Origin: Phragmites australis
Taxonomy: Eukaryota > Streptophyta > Magnoliopsida > Poales > Poaceae
Length of the DNA: 64,000 bases
Assembly: GCF_958298935.1 (NCBI RefSeq)
Contig: NC_084922.1
Location: 12,898,501 to 12,962,500 of the forward strand
Direction: 5' to 3'
Each line of letters starts with the position of its first letter. Position 1 is the stretch's first letter. The notes under the pieces are model-generated. The model saw only the letters and a program-made list of their open reading frames with translations, ran no database searches and was not told the origin of the DNA. Positions 21,997 to 34,000 of this stretch are shown here, piece by piece. A program made the position numbers and the translations under genes.

Positions 21997-23249
21997 TTAG
22001 TATAGGCGGTGGTTGATGACGCTGCACTTCTTCCTAATCTCGCCCTTGCTCCCTGCCGGCATGGGCAGCTTGCTGAGCTTGACCAGCGAGTCAGCGAAGT
22101 CCTCGTCCCAGAGTGTGCCGTTGTCGGCGTACTCGTGGACGTGGCCGCGCGCCTCCTTGTGTGTCAGCAGCGTCCAGTCGGAGTGGAAGGTGACGATCTT
22201 GGCGAGGTTGTTGTGGTAGTAGGAGTTGTCCAGGAAGTCGGGGATCTTGCGCACCCGGCTGGTGAACCCCGGCATGAACCTCGCCACGACGCCATAGTCC
22301 TCGTCGCGTACGTTGTTGACCACGGGTGGGTTGGAGCCCTGGGAGCACTTGTAGTTGAGCAGGTCGCGGTAGGCCGGGGTGATCTGCGACGCGGGCTCGG
22401 TGAGGCGGCCGGTGAAGGACGAGCAGTGGCCCTGGCCGATGGCGTGCGCGCCGGAGAGGATGACGAGCTCCTCGACGGTGAAGTTCTTCTTGGCGAAGTT
22501 TTCGATGAGCTGCTGCACGTCATGGATGGAGTCCGGGAGCTCCGCCTGGGCCTCGTCGGCCTTGGAGACGAAGCCGTCGAGGCGGCCCGCCGGGACGTCG
22601 AAGTGGACGTTGCCATTGCTGAGGATGCTGGCCGCGTCGCGCGCAGCGTAGATGAGGATGTCGGAACAGGAGACGACCTCCGGGCACCTCTTCTCGACGG
22701 AGGCCTTAATCTCCTCCAGGAGGTCGAAGGCAGCGAGGCCAATGTTCACCGGCGCATCCTTCTCCGGGTGAGGGTTCTCGTAGGACGCGTCCAGGAGGAC
22801 AGAGCCGTCGCAGCCCTGCATGGTTATTGAAGTTAATTACCAGTCATTAACTTTCAGGCCCTACTTCACTAGCGTCCAGTATTAACTGGTTACGTACATT
22901 GATCACAAATAAACTAGTTTAGGTTACGTGGTCCGTGCATACAACTCTATTAATTAGCATGTACTGTAAAACTGTGGAGATCGATTAGCGTGTATGAATG
23001 TGCATATGTACACTTAATTACCCTGACGAAGCAGTCATGGAAAAGGAGGCGGATGAGGGCAGCTCCGGTGCGGCGGTTGGCCTTGAGCGCCTTGATGATG
23101 TGCCACTTGACGACGTTCTCCACGCCCTTGCATTTCTTGCTGTAGTACCCGACCTCCAGCTCGCCGGCCTGCGCTGACGGCACGGTGGCCAGGAGCAGCG
23201 CCGCCTGGACGGCCACCAGGGCGCAGAGCACGGCCGCCGAGAGCCTCAT
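21997..23249 (-). CDS. Class III secretory peroxidase, copy A (two exons)
   Basis: Haem peroxidase of the plant secretory class, expected to oxidise phenolics with H2O2 in the cell wall or vacuole. Exon 1 is 23249-23022 and exon 2 is 22815-21997; the 206-bp intron has GT-AG ends and splits HDCFVR|GCDG in phase. The product has 348 residues. A signal peptide covers about 1-28 (ends PSAQA before GELEVGYY). Arg67 and His71 (RLLFHDC) form the distal catalytic site, and His200 (LSGAHAIGQGHC) is the proximal haem ligand. The eight conserved cysteines are present: 40, 73, 78, 120, 126, 207, 233 and 340. Start, splice sites and stop are intact. It resembles monocot 'peroxidase 2-like' proteins. It differs from copy B at T22, D96, Q177 and R299. 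Confidence 0.95.
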
Positions 23250-23377
23250 GGCCTCGCAAGCTTGATTAGCTAGGCAGCTAAGCTAACTGGTGAGCAAGCG
23301 ATTGATGCTGAGCTCAAGGACTCGCTGGTGCTCTGCGATGCGATGGCCTGGTGAGCTCAGAAGCTGGACTCGCAGGG

Positions 23378-23386
23378 GTATTTATT
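23378..23386 (-). promoter_or_regulatory. TATA-like element, peroxidase A
   Basis: AATAAATAC on the minus strand, in a GGCAATAAATACCCC context, lies about 130 bp upstream of the start codon. The relic promoter at 20700-21240 has a TATATATATA tract at the equivalent position, which supports this as the core promoter. Confidence 0.55.
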
Positions 23387-23389
23387 GCC

Positions 23390-24603
23390 ACTTTTGTCCA
23401 GTATTTTAACGGTTAATGATTGAGTGTTTGCCGCCGATAGATAATGATGCCGATCGAGCTAGCACAACGGGGAACGTGGCCGCGATGCAACTGTGCTGAA
23501 TGATAATGTGTCCATAATGTTAACGCTCGTAATATATTATAAACCTAAAAGCTGTTGCTGCTGATCTGGTTAAACGTGGTATTATAGTCTGATACAGACA
23601 ATTAAAGCTGTCAAATAATACAAACACTTCCCTTTCAGCCCTTACCAACTTTTAATGTTGTAGATAGGGTAATAGACATTTTCTCCAATGCTGTGCTGAT
23701 ATGATCAACAGTAGATTTCGCTATCAAACAGCTACCTATAGATATGCGAAAGGTATTCACGTACTGCCTTTCACGTATGTTACCGTATTGTTCAACCGTT
23801 TGGAGGACTCAAATCACTTTGCCGAAGGCTCAAACGAAGGATAGTACGGTACGTGAAGTAGTTCAGACCTTCGGCAGGAAGCCTATCATATGCACATCCA
23901 TGCAGCTAAGCTTCAAAACCCCTACGATCGAGTAGTTGTACTTGGTCATAATTTCAGGGAGAAAATGGACACGTTTTTTTTTGTTGAGGTAAGTAAATGG
24001 ACACGTTATGTTGATGTGCTGCTAACAATGTACTGTTCAAGCTGTTGGCACTGGTCACAAAGGCTTCTATATATCTAAAACTCTTCTTCTAATTTTTTTT
24101 TTTCTTACTTAGGACCAGCTGGAGCGAGGTTTAGCATTGGCCAAATGAGTCGCCGCCCCTGTGTAATCCGTTCTGACAATTCTTTTTTTGTTAGATCTGT
24201 TTTCATAACTCTATGTACTAAGTAGGAAGCAAAAGGTTATGACGTCACAATAGGATTTTGTATGTAAAAGTTATGGTTGTTTTACTGAAGAGTACATGAA
24301 TTGATCATCTTAAATTTATAACTTCTTCATACGCAGTTTAGATGGAGACAAACTTTATATAAAAATTGTAATAATTGACGAGATGTACAACTTTGTGGTT
24401 GACAATGTTTTCATTTGAAGCAATCTAGATGCTCAAATAATCGTCTAGACATTTAATGAGGAAAAGTCAAAAGAATAAATTACCTCCTAGCCATCACGTA
24501 ATATTGTAAGGTAAGATAGTAAGAAAGCTTCACACGAGAGGTAAAGTCGGGAGTTCGACTCCCACAAGCTGGTCAGGCGCATAATTTGCTATATTCAATG
24601 AAT
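23390..24603. other. Upstream region of peroxidase A and intergenic DNA
   Basis: 23390-23740 is the proximal upstream region shared with the relic promoter. 23740-24600 is anonymous and contains no credible gene. The 863-bp deletion relative to unit B sits near 24055-24060. A B-box-like GGAGTTCGACTCCC at about 24550, preceded by AGTAAGAAAGC, hints at another tRNA-derived fragment, but it is too degenerate to call. Confidence 0.5.
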
Positions 24604-24853
24604 CGACTCCTACAGAAACCGTTGGGGTTTGTCACAAGTCAGAAAAGCCGTGGAGGCCACGGGGTTCTTTCGTTGAGTGTAAAAAAAATTGGTTCCAAAA
24701 ACATCAGATATGGGATCGAATATCAATGCCAGTTTGGTTCCAAAACCGGTAGTTGTACTACTGAGTATCACTGTCGCTTACTCACTGTCGATTTCAAAAC
24801 TGGCACTGATGTCGTTTTTTAACCGACAATAATATTTTTTTTCTGTAGTAGTG
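24604..24853. mobile_element. Small CACTA-type MITE (unit A)
   Basis: About 250 bp. The right end read in reverse is CACTACTACAGAAAAAAAAT. The left end, CGACTCCTACAGAAACCG, is a degenerate match. The inside has inverted GGCACTGATG / ATCAATGCCAG and AAAACCGG / TTTCAAAACTGG words. There is no coding capacity. The copy in unit B is at 42715-42964, so insertion preceded the duplication. Confidence 0.55.
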
Positions 24854-25228
24854 TATATATTTTCTTCCTAAACAAAATAGTTTTTTTATTGTTCAACCTC
24901 TTATTCATGAGAGACTTTAGGTGTTTTCAATATCCATATGCGCATGTTCCAAGTTCCCTAGGAAGAGGGTACACACATGTGCAAGCATATATACTTGATT
25001 GGTAGTAGGATATATTAATTGCTCGAGTCTGATCTTGGTTCCATTTAATTATAAGAAAAAAACTGGGGCAGATATCCGGTTTCGATGAAAAATATTGATT
25101 AAATAGGGGATCATGCCTAAGATTCCAGTCATGAGCAACAACTTCTCCGGGACGTACGGCCGGTTTGCTTTTGTAAGTTGATTTTAACTGGCTGCTTACG
25201 GAACTGCTAGCTAGCAGCTAGCTCAAGG

Positions 25229-26370
25229 GTAAGGATGACAGTTTTCTCCATCAGGTTAGGTTCCAGCGGATTTCAAACTCGATAGAGCAGGTTCGGGCGG
25301 CAAATCGATCCTACGGGCTTTCGGGTCAGAGCCCCACTAGGCTGTCTTGTCGAGGTCATGTGGCTTTGCACCGCGGGTGCCTCACGATCCCCAAAATTCT
25401 CCAGCCCACCTAAACCCCAGCCAGCTCGACCCATCCCCACCTCCTCTATATTCCTCACACGGTCACCCCCATGCCTCCAGACGCGTCGACGTAGTGAGAG
25501 AGAGCAGAGAGTGAGAGAGGGCATTAGGATGGAGGGGCCGGCACAGGGGGAGGTCCGACGGGTTGGCCAGCAGTGACCTGGGGTCGAGCGCGTCAAGTCT
25601 GGTGGCGTAGTTGATAGCAAAGGTGACGGAAACTAGATCAAGGCGGTCGGGGAGAAGAAGCCGGTCGGAGAGGAAGAGGCCTCCTGGCAGTTACGGCCTC
25701 AGCCGAGCAACGGCACAGGGTTGAGGGGCCTAGCCCACCAGCGCTGGAGGAGGCTAAGGCGGCGGGAAACCAGATCAGGGTGGCCGGAGGAGGAAGGAAG
25801 TTGGCCGGGAGAAGCAGCCCTCCAACGGCGACCTCCTCAGCCGCGTGGCTGGTGACGGTCTCCGCCCCGCCATGTTCGGCCGCTCCAGGCTGAGCCTCCC
25901 TCCTCCCGCGCGCCGCTGGAATCGCACCACCCTCACCACCATCTCTAGATCTACGCGTAGGCGGCGGTCGAGATGAACAGTTGCGCCGAAGGAAGAGGTG
26001 AGGCCGAGGCGAGCAGCGGTGCTAGAGGGTGTGGTGAGGCCGCAGCAGTGCGTCGGTGCTGGATGATGAGGCGGGTAGCAGCACCGAACGGTGTGGCAAG
26101 GCCGAGGCGGCACTATAGCGCCAGAGGGAGAGGCAGAGGCAAGGCTGATGCCAGTAGGCGGCGCCGGAGAGCGAGGCCAAGGCGGAGCCGGTGTTGTCGT
26201 GAAGGACCAAGGCACCTGGCGGCGATAGCAAAGTCGGGTTTCGGGTTCCCCGTCAGGTCTCAGGTCCCTGGCAAGGCCGAGGGCAGGGTTGATTTTGCAC
26301 TCGTTTATAATTTCAGGGCTGCATCAGGTTTAAGGAGTCAAATGCTGGGTCAGGTGCAGGCGAGTAAAAC
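25229..26370. mobile_element. GC-rich 1.2-kb insertion, right end lost (unit A)
   Basis: The older partial copy at about 53480-53540 runs straight from AGCTAGCTCCAAGG into flanking sequence, whereas units A and B have about 1.2 kb of GC-rich DNA here. The unit B version starts GGGTAGGAATGACAG and ends with an imperfect inverse, CTGTTACCGCCCCTACTC, so it may be a non-autonomous TIR element. Arg/Pro-rich ORFs on both strands look compositional. Unit A lost the right end at the duplication joint. Confidence 0.5.
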
Positions 26371-27039
26371 TCCGATTTCGACGTTTTTTTGACTCTATGG
26401 ATATTTAAAAAAAGTTACATCCGTTTCTCCCTAACTTTGTCGGGTTCGGAGAATTTTTTAGGCCAAAAAAGGCTTGGAAGATTGAGTACTCACCCCCAAA
26501 AGTTTCTGCACCGTTTTCGAAACGCACGTTTGTGTCCATAGCCGTCACATCTTACATCAAACTTGAGTAGAAATGTACAATAGTTCCTATTCTAATCCTG
26601 CTGAGGTGAGAAAAAATAAGATAACAATAAAATAAAAATAAAAAATATTTGCAAATGCCGTCCAAGTGACTGGAGTTGGTCATTAGTGACGGATTACAAG
26701 TTGATCCGTCACTAATGTCTGTCATAGGACGACCTGTCACTAATGAGTGGATCATTAGTAACGTGTTAAGTTGTGATCCGAAACTAATGACTGGTTTAGG
26801 ATGTCTCGTCACTAATGATTAATCTAGGACGGCCCATCACTGATGACCTTATGATTAGTGACGGGTCACAACTTGACCCGTCACTAATGACTGACCTAAA
26901 ACGACCCATCATAGTCATTAGTGACGGGTCTATATTTAGTTCTGATCAGTATGGTTGTGTAGATGTGATGTGTGTGGATGGTTGTCGCCAATTCTAGGTC
27001 ATAACTATGCCATCGCCATGTCAATGAAGAGGATGACTG

Positions 27040-27550
27040 TTGCCTCATTTGTGAGCCTGCAGGGCTATATATATATTGCCGGTTGTGGCAAGTATTTTAA
27101 CGGTTTATAATTGATCTTTTCAACGATACAACAAGAGGGAATGTGCCCACGGTGCGACTTTGGTGAATGATAATAAATTAATAATGCATCCATAATGATA
27201 GTGACACCTAAAATGGGTTACCGCTGACCTGGTCAGACGTGAGATTATAGGCTGATACACAGCCAAATAGGGCTGTTCCGAAGCTCCAAAGATGAACACT
27301 TCCTCTCCTCCCCTGATCATTTCAGAAGTTATATGGCTCCATGATGATCTCAACAGATGATTTCATAACCAGCTGTCTAAAAGGTGTTGCTGCTGAGACC
27401 TGGTCAGATGTTGTGTTATAGGCTGATGCACAGCCAATTAGGGCTATTAAAAAAGTCTAAAGACGAACGCTTCAAAGATTATATGGAGTTATAGATATTT
27501 TGCCCATGATGATCTGAATAGAAGATTTCACAATCAGCTGACTAAAGTTG
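27040..27550 (-). other. Relic peroxidase promoter without its gene (unit B)
   Basis: Unit B copy of the relic promoter described at 20700-21240, with the same TATATATATA tract, AGTATTTTAACGG block and tandemly duplicated distal part. Being in both units, the relic predates the A/B duplication. Confidence 0.7.
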
Positions 27551-27604
27551 TACATACTACATTTCTAATATTCTGGTACCTCTCAAACGGTTGAGCTCTT
27601 AACT

Positions 27605-27750
27605 TACTTACATAGATTTTTTTAGAACCGAGCTTCCTTACTCGCGGTTTTCTTTGAAGGCCAGATGGGAGCGTGTGACACTAGGGATCGAACCTAGATA
27701 GACGCGGCCGTTCCCTGCGGCTTTGCCAATCGAGCTTCATGCTCGTTAGC
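27605..27750 (-). repeat. tRNA-derived SINE-like block (unit B)
   Basis: Read in reverse: AAGCTCGATTGGCAAAG (A box) and, about 35 bp on, AGGTTCGATCCC (B box), followed by a tail. It is better preserved than the unit A copy at 21295-21440. Confidence 0.55.
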
Positions 27751-27929
27751 TTACTTACATAGATGAAGGCTTACACATCAATGTGGCATGTGAAATAGCT
27801 TAATCATTAATTAGTCATATGATAGAATTGTGTAGGCATATGGTAGTATGTAATATGTACTAGTGGTTTTGATTAGAATGCACCCACACCTATCGTTCAA
27901 GCGCCTAACATTCAACAACCCTTTGATCG

Positions 27930-28405
27930 CACTACCGGATTTTGATACTTTGCCGTGTGCCCACGGCACACGGCAAAGCACTAAAAACACTCGGCAAAGT
28001 GTTTGCCGAGTGTAACACTCGGCATAACACTGTCGGCATACACAGTGCCGGCAAACAGCTGTTTGCCGAGTGTTTTATGTCGAGCACTCAGCAAACATAT
28101 TCGCCGAGAGCCAAATACGACACTCGGCCAAAAAACCGACCTAACGGCGTCAGGGCCGTAACGGCCGCTTTGCCGAGTGTCTAATGTATACACTCGGCAA
28201 ACCTCGCGACGTTGCCGAGTACCCTCCAATACACTCGGCAAAAGGAGTACAGAATAAAGCCGAGATAGCACTCTTTGCCGAGTGTATACACTCGGCAAAC
28301 TGGCATCTAAAATGCCAGTTTAAACAGCCTTGTGACACGTGTCATGTTGGCCGAGTGTAACACTCGGCATATCCTTGTTTGCCGAGTGTAACACTCGGCA
28401 ACCTA
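27930..28405. repeat. CACTA left terminus and subterminal repeats
   Basis: CACTACCGGA is followed by many copies of GCCGAGTGT and its inverse ACACTCGGC, often as palindromic pairs a few bases apart (for example 27995-28025 and 28055-28090). These are expected binding sites of the TNP1/TNPA-type protein. Confidence 0.85.
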
Positions 28406-28494
28406 TTCTATACCAGACGGCCAATTAGTCCTACCAGATTCAAAACTGTCGCTGCAATTCAAAACAATTTATATATATCTCACATATTACCACA

Positions 28495-28635
28495 TTCACA
28501 TAAACATCACATAAACCGTCGCATAAACATCACATAACATCACATAAACCGTCGCATAACATCACATAAACTGTCGCATAAACATCACATAAACCGTCGC
28601 ATAAACATCGCAAGTGACACAAACATCACAAATTG
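28495..28635. repeat. Minisatellite of CATCACATAAACCGTCGCATAA-type units
   Basis: Short units built from ACATCACATAA and CCGTCGCATAA alternate about six times. They lie between the left subterminal repeats and the 3' end of the TNP1-like gene. Confidence 0.75.
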
Positions 28636-28817
28636 TCGAGACAAGATAGCAAAATATAGTCCAAACAAAAAGAAAATGTTGCAGGCTGTAACAGACTCCA
28701 CACTTGATTACCACCTTAACCTGCATCAATCAAGGAGCAAAAACACTAAGTAAGAAGTATGCATTTGAAAGTAAACAGAAATGCTAAGTATGGATATGGG
28801 GTTACAAAAGTAAGTTT

Positions 28818-30962
28818 TCAAAGTGAGGAGAACAAACCAAAGTGAGGTGGAGTACCAATGTGCGAACCTCCAGCTCCAGGCGTATTCGATCCCTCTGATG
28901 GATACTGCACAAAGGAGGATATAGTTAGCACAACACTCTATGGTTGTAGGAATGGCAATAATGGTGATTACAAGGTTATAAACTAACTCACAGGAGTGTA
29001 TGGAGCATGTGGAGCAAGTGGACGAGAAGGGGTTGGCATCGGTGGCGGAGTTTGGCCCATTGCAGCATAAAAGGGGTGTCATCATCGCGTACCACTGGGA
29101 TCGTTCTGCCGCCATCCTCTCCTCGAACGATCTCTCTAATTCGTGCCGGAGCCTCCTTTCTTCATCCAGCTAGGCCTACAGTATGTCATCATAATCTCAT
29201 CATCGTTCCAATGCAAAGCATGTACAGATCGTCGAGGATGAATGAAATAGAACTAACCTGGATTTCGTTCATCGCAATCCGTGTAGGCTCTGGGCGAGGA
29301 CGTATACCCGGACCTGAGCTCGTGCTCTGAGCTCTAAGCTGAGAGAGAGAGGGAGTGGTGGCCGTATCGAGTGTGCGGTCGCCAATCCAGAACCGGCCAT
29401 GTTTCTTGCCTCCTCCCGCCCTCATAACCACTTCCCCATCAAGATCATGCTCGCTCGGATCAAAGTCTGGGCCGTGGACCTCCTTTGCCATCGATGTGTA
29501 TCCATCCAGGCGAGCCTTGACGTTCTCGTTGCTGTACGCTGAGGCCGGGTCATTCGGGTCATATGCAACCCCGTGCATCGCCTTTGACTTATGGGCCAAA
29601 GCATAAGCCTTGAACTGGGAGAGAGGCTGACCATCATTTTTTGCCGACTGCAACAGAAAAGCAATAACATTCATAAAGGGGATGCCTGCACAGAAATTAA
29701 GGAGAACTGAGCTTGGGAACAACAGATGCTATTGCATACCCATCTAGCCGCGAAACTAGTCAGGCTGAGGTTGCCTTGATGGTGTGGCGCGCCAGGCATC
29801 AACAATCGCCTTTCCCGGCAAGCATTGTGACTCTCCTCCCACTCGGGAGCGCACCACTTCTCCACGATCACCGTCCAGCACGGAAGGTCTCCTGCGCACC
29901 ACCCCGGAGGCACCTAAATAATCAAGTACATAATATATAAGAAGAAGAAATTAAGTGTTAGTAATCTAAGGAATAATAAGCTTTAATGTACTTTACCTGC
30001 AGGTACTGCTCCCGGGTCAGAGATATGGTCCTAGCGTCTTTTTTTGTCACCTTCGCTCCAAGGTGTTCCGCGTGAAATTTGATCACGGCCTGGACGCGCG
30101 CCTCGTAGTGCATATCCTTAACAAGCTTCTTGGCAGCTTTGTCGACGACAGCAGCTGCCCTAGCCTCTAAGCCCGGCTCGCATCTAAAAAAATCCTGCAT
30201 ATAGACGCGACAGATCCAGTCATTAGTTAAATAATTTCCATGCGATTAGTATTGACTAATGTAGTGCGAAAGAAACTTACCCATAGCTCGGCCTTCACCC
30301 GCTCGGCTCTATTGGGAAACACCCTTCCCTCCCGATCACGGGCGTCCGGCGCAGCTGCATAGTGGGCCCATGTGTATGCCGGCTCGGTTACTCCGCCCAG
30401 AGTAACCATGCCAGGGAACTTCTCCTTGATCAAAAGTCCAAGGATGCCGTTTACATGGCGTGAGTGGTCACCCTCTCCAACCCTCAGCCAGTTCCTGCAT
30501 AAGTGTAAAGGCAATTTATTAGTATGTGTTGAAATATTGAAGATACAAAGGCAAAAAAATAGTGAGAGTAGAGAGAGCCATTTACTTCTCCCCATCTGGT
30601 CGAATGAGCGGGCGTCTAGCCATTGGCACCGGTCGCCTCGGGAGGCTAGAAGGACCACGCAGCCACACACGAGAAGAAGTAGAGCTAGAGCTACCCCCCT
30701 GGTCAACCTGCTCCTCCTCATCCCCAGACTGAGTCGCAGCCGTAGGTATAGGCGAGTCAGACTCAGACTCAGCCGCACCTAGAGGCGACTCAGTCTCCTC
30801 CTCAACAGCAGGTATAGAAGGACCTCCTCCACCCCTGCCTCCGCCTCTCGGCCTTCCTGGAGGTCTTCCCCGGGGTCTCTTTCCGGACCCGTCACCTGCA
30901 TCCGTGGCTTTCCCCGTCGCCTTTTTGTATAGCGACGTCAACTTCCTCATACCGCCCACCAT
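28818..30962 (-). pseudogene. CACTA TNP1-like gene (plant transposase Ptta/En/Spm type), seven exons, one frameshift
   Basis: Likely DNA-binding accessory transposase. Exons by GT-AG splicing and phase: 30962-30586, 30494-30281, 30194-29997, 29913-29740, 29647-29258, 29169-28992, 28904-28818. Exon 1 encodes MVGGMRKLTSLYKK, a basic GRPPGRPRGGGRGGG tract and an acidic linker. Exons 2-5 form the conserved domain (NWLRVGEGDHSRHVNG, TREQYLQ, WCAPEW, then the SAKNDGQPLSQ and FWIGDR motifs). Exon 6 is a charged helix (LDEERRLRHELERSFEERM) followed by a Pro-rich tail. Its frame fits exon 7 only if one base is removed from the AAAAGGGG run at 29069-29076, so a 1-bp insertion is inferred. The last exon could extend differently. 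Confidence 0.75.
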
Positions 30963-31082
30963 GCTTCAATCACTTCCTATGAGAACGAGTAAACCAATTA
31001 GTACGGATGTTACAACTTGATGTAAATAAATGAAGCATACTAAAAAAAAACATGCTATGAGAAAGAATAAATCATACAGTTA

Positions 31083-34000
31083 TTAGAAATAATCATCATC
31101 ATCGGGATCAGCTGGATCATAAGTCTCATCATCACTATCACGCGTGTTGAAATAATCATCCTGATGCTCGGGAGGAGGAATGCCGTCATCATTGTCATTG
31201 CCTAAATGTAACCGCTCAAGTAATTCCAAGTCCCTCGCATTCTCAACCTCGTCTTCTTCGTCCTCGTCAGCACCAGTTTCATTGTCTACTTCCATGACCT
31301 GAGCTTCCGTCAAGTCGATCTCAAAATTCCCTGCGAGGCCATCTTCTTGAAAGAATTCTCCATCATATGTGTTGGGGTCTATGTTGTAATCTTCATTGTT
31401 TGGGACTGGTAGTTTACCGTGTGGCGGTACCTTGTACACAACATCCCAACCCTTAAGACGCTGAACGGTTTTGCACGGGTACGAGAGATAATAAACTTGC
31501 GTGGCCTGTTGAGCCACAATATAGACATCGTCTCCTGGTAAGACGGTTGATTGTCGAATTTCGACTAGCCCAAGATTAGGGGTCTGTCTCACAACTTCTG
31601 GATCGAACCAATGGCATTTGAATATGACGGGATTCAGAGGTTTGCTCCCATCAAAATTCAGTTCGTATATTTCTTCAATTCTTCCGTAGTACTCAGCCCC
31701 ATCTAAGCCTGGAGTAAAAACTCCGGTATTTGTTGTTCTACGATTGGGTCGACTCTGCTCGTGGTTTGCTATGTGGAAGCGATATCCATTCACGTCGTAA
31801 GCCTTAAATGACCTGACCCTATAGGCACAACCATCAGCAACTTGTCTCAAGTCGGCACTCATAGACTCGTCGGTTGTTCCCTACAAGTTTAAGCGGGATA
31901 GCTTGGTGTATTAGTCGCATGTAAGAAATGAAATTAAGTTAGAAATGAAATCAAGTTGGTGTAATAGCCAAGTTAGAAAGTACTTTGTGTTTGAACCAAG
32001 AAATGAAATCAGGCATGTCATTTCCCACACCATCTCTAAGAAGGGCCGAAGCTTCCTCGAGAGTAGGTTCCCTTGATTCATGCCAGAATTGCTCATTGAA
32101 TTCCCTATAGCAATGAGAAGAAGCGGAGTTGGACACAAACTTGTGAGTAGTTGAGAAATAATGTATTGAGCACTTACTGCATGTACGGCTCCACTTCGGA
32201 TAGGTTGGTCAAGACATACAACATAATAGTGCGCCACTCTTCATGTTGCAAGGTCTTGTTAGTCGCACCACTTGCACTGCCAAGTTGCCCTCTAAAGATG
32301 CTAAGCTTTGATTCATCTTCGGGGTTGCCAGCATTGTAACGAGGGGGTGGATTATGCACACTGGTAAGATTATTAGCATAGTATTTTGTTGTGTAGTTTG
32401 ACACCTCCTCCAGGATGTATGATTCGGCTATGGATGCTTCAATTTTGCATTTATTTTTACATTTATTTCGAAGAATCTTTTGCAATCTCTCAATTGAGTA
32501 GCACCAACGGCCCTGCACGGGCCCCCCCATTCGTGCCTCATACGGGAGGTGCAAAATCATATGTTGCATCGGATTAAAGAAGCCGGGTGGAAAGATCTTC
32601 TCCAACTTGCAGAGCAACACAGGCGCCAGTCTTTCCATGTCTGCTACCACGGTATGAGATAACTCTTTAGCACAAAGCTGGCGGAAGAAATTGCTCAACT
32701 CCGCAAGCACTAGCCAAACATCCTCGGGGACATAGACTCAAATCATCACCGGCAGTAGCCGCTCAAGCCATATGTGATAGTCATGACTCTTGAGCCCGTT
32801 GATTCGCAAAGTAGCTAAATTCACTCCCCTCTTCAGATTCGCTGCATACCCATCAGGGAACATCAAGGTTTGGAACCACTCAAGTACTTCCCTCCTTTGG
32901 GCCCTTGTAAGAACGAAATTGGCCTTTGGCTTCGTCCACGATTTCCCGCCTCTGGGAGGGGCCATGTCTAGCTTTGGTCTATTGCATAATCTCGTTTGAT
33001 CGACTCTAGCCTTAACGTTATCCTTCGTCTTCTCAGGAATGTCCATGATTGTTCCAAAAATGGCCTCAGCGACATTCTTTTCAGTGTCCATTACATCAAT
33101 GTTATGTGGAAGAAGGAGATCATCGAAGTAGGGGAGATTCCACAAGCATGGCTTGTGAGTCCAGGCGTGTTGCTCACCATATCCCAGAAATCCATCTCCT
33201 TGGGCATTGGCCTCGAGAGCGTCTAACTGAGCACGAACCGTGGCACCGGTCATCTTAGGTGGTGCCGAGCCTTCAACAACTACATCTTTCGTAAAGTTCT
33301 GCACGTCTTGTCTGAATGGATGGTCAAGAGGAAGGAATTGTCGATGCTTGTCGAAGGAAGAATATTTGCCACCCTTTGTCAACCAAATGAACTTCAGAGC
33401 CGCCCTGCATACTGGGCATGGGAACTTCCCATGCACACACCAGCCACAGAATATCCCATATGCCGGTAGGTCATGCAGGGAGTACTGGTACCAAACATGC
33501 ATTTTGAAGTTTGTCTTTGTAGCTCGGTCGTATGTCCAGACCCCATCCTCCCAAGAACGGACCAAATCATCCATCAGCGGCTCCATGTACACACTCATAT
33601 TCTTCCCCGGGTATTCAGGCCCCGGAATTATCAGCGACAGGAATATGTTCTGTCGTTGAAAGATGACGCCGGGAGGGAGATTGAGGGGAATAACAAACAT
33701 GGGCCAACAGCTGTATGAGGCACAAGTCATACCATATGGATTGAACCCATCAGTTGCGAGCGCAATTCGTACATTACGAGCCTCTAGAGCTTTGTCACGA
33801 TGAATCAGATCGAACCTCTTCCATGCTTCACCATCCGATGGATGTACCAGCTTGTCAGGATTGTATCGACGCCCATCTTTGTGCCATGTCATCTGTTTAG
33901 CAGATTCCACAGTCATATACAGACGTTGGATTCTCGGTACGAATGGAAGATACCGAAGGATCTTCACGGGGATTGCGAGCTGCCTCTTCTGACCATCACC

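Larger units (their letters stand above)
19696..26370. repeat. Tandem segmental duplication, unit A
   Basis: The sequence from TCCGATTTCAACG at 19696 through AGTAAAAC ending at 26370 matches 26371-44505 nearly base for base once the CACTA insertion and two indels are removed. The unit includes the end of a CACTA-like element, a relic promoter, a SINE-like block, peroxidase gene A, a small CACTA MITE and a GC-rich insertion. Unit A lacks about 863 bp that are present in unit B (41313-42175). Its right end fuses directly to the start of unit B, with AAC shared by both parents at the joint. Confidence 0.92.

Noticed and set aside
22009..22830. 273-codon plus-strand frame antisense to peroxidase exon 2 (and its twin at 39259-40080)
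   Set aside because: It mirrors a GC-rich exon; its Val/Leu/Glu/Arg-rich product has no domain, and the conserved peroxidase is on the other strand.
24530..24570. Possible tRNA gene (GGAGTTCGACTCCC)
   Set aside because: Only a B-box-like loop is present; no acceptor stem or anticodon arm can be folded around it. At most a tRNA-derived fragment.
25775..26392. Pro/Ala/Arg-rich frames on both strands, repeated at 43760-44350
   Set aside because: They belong to the GC-rich insertion; long frames occur on both strands and no domain is visible.
28495..28635. CRISPR-like regular repeats
   Set aside because: A degenerate minisatellite with no unique spacers, inside a plant transposon.
33049..33718. 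Plus-strand frames over the TNP2 gene
   Set aside because: Antisense shadows of a recognisable transposase.
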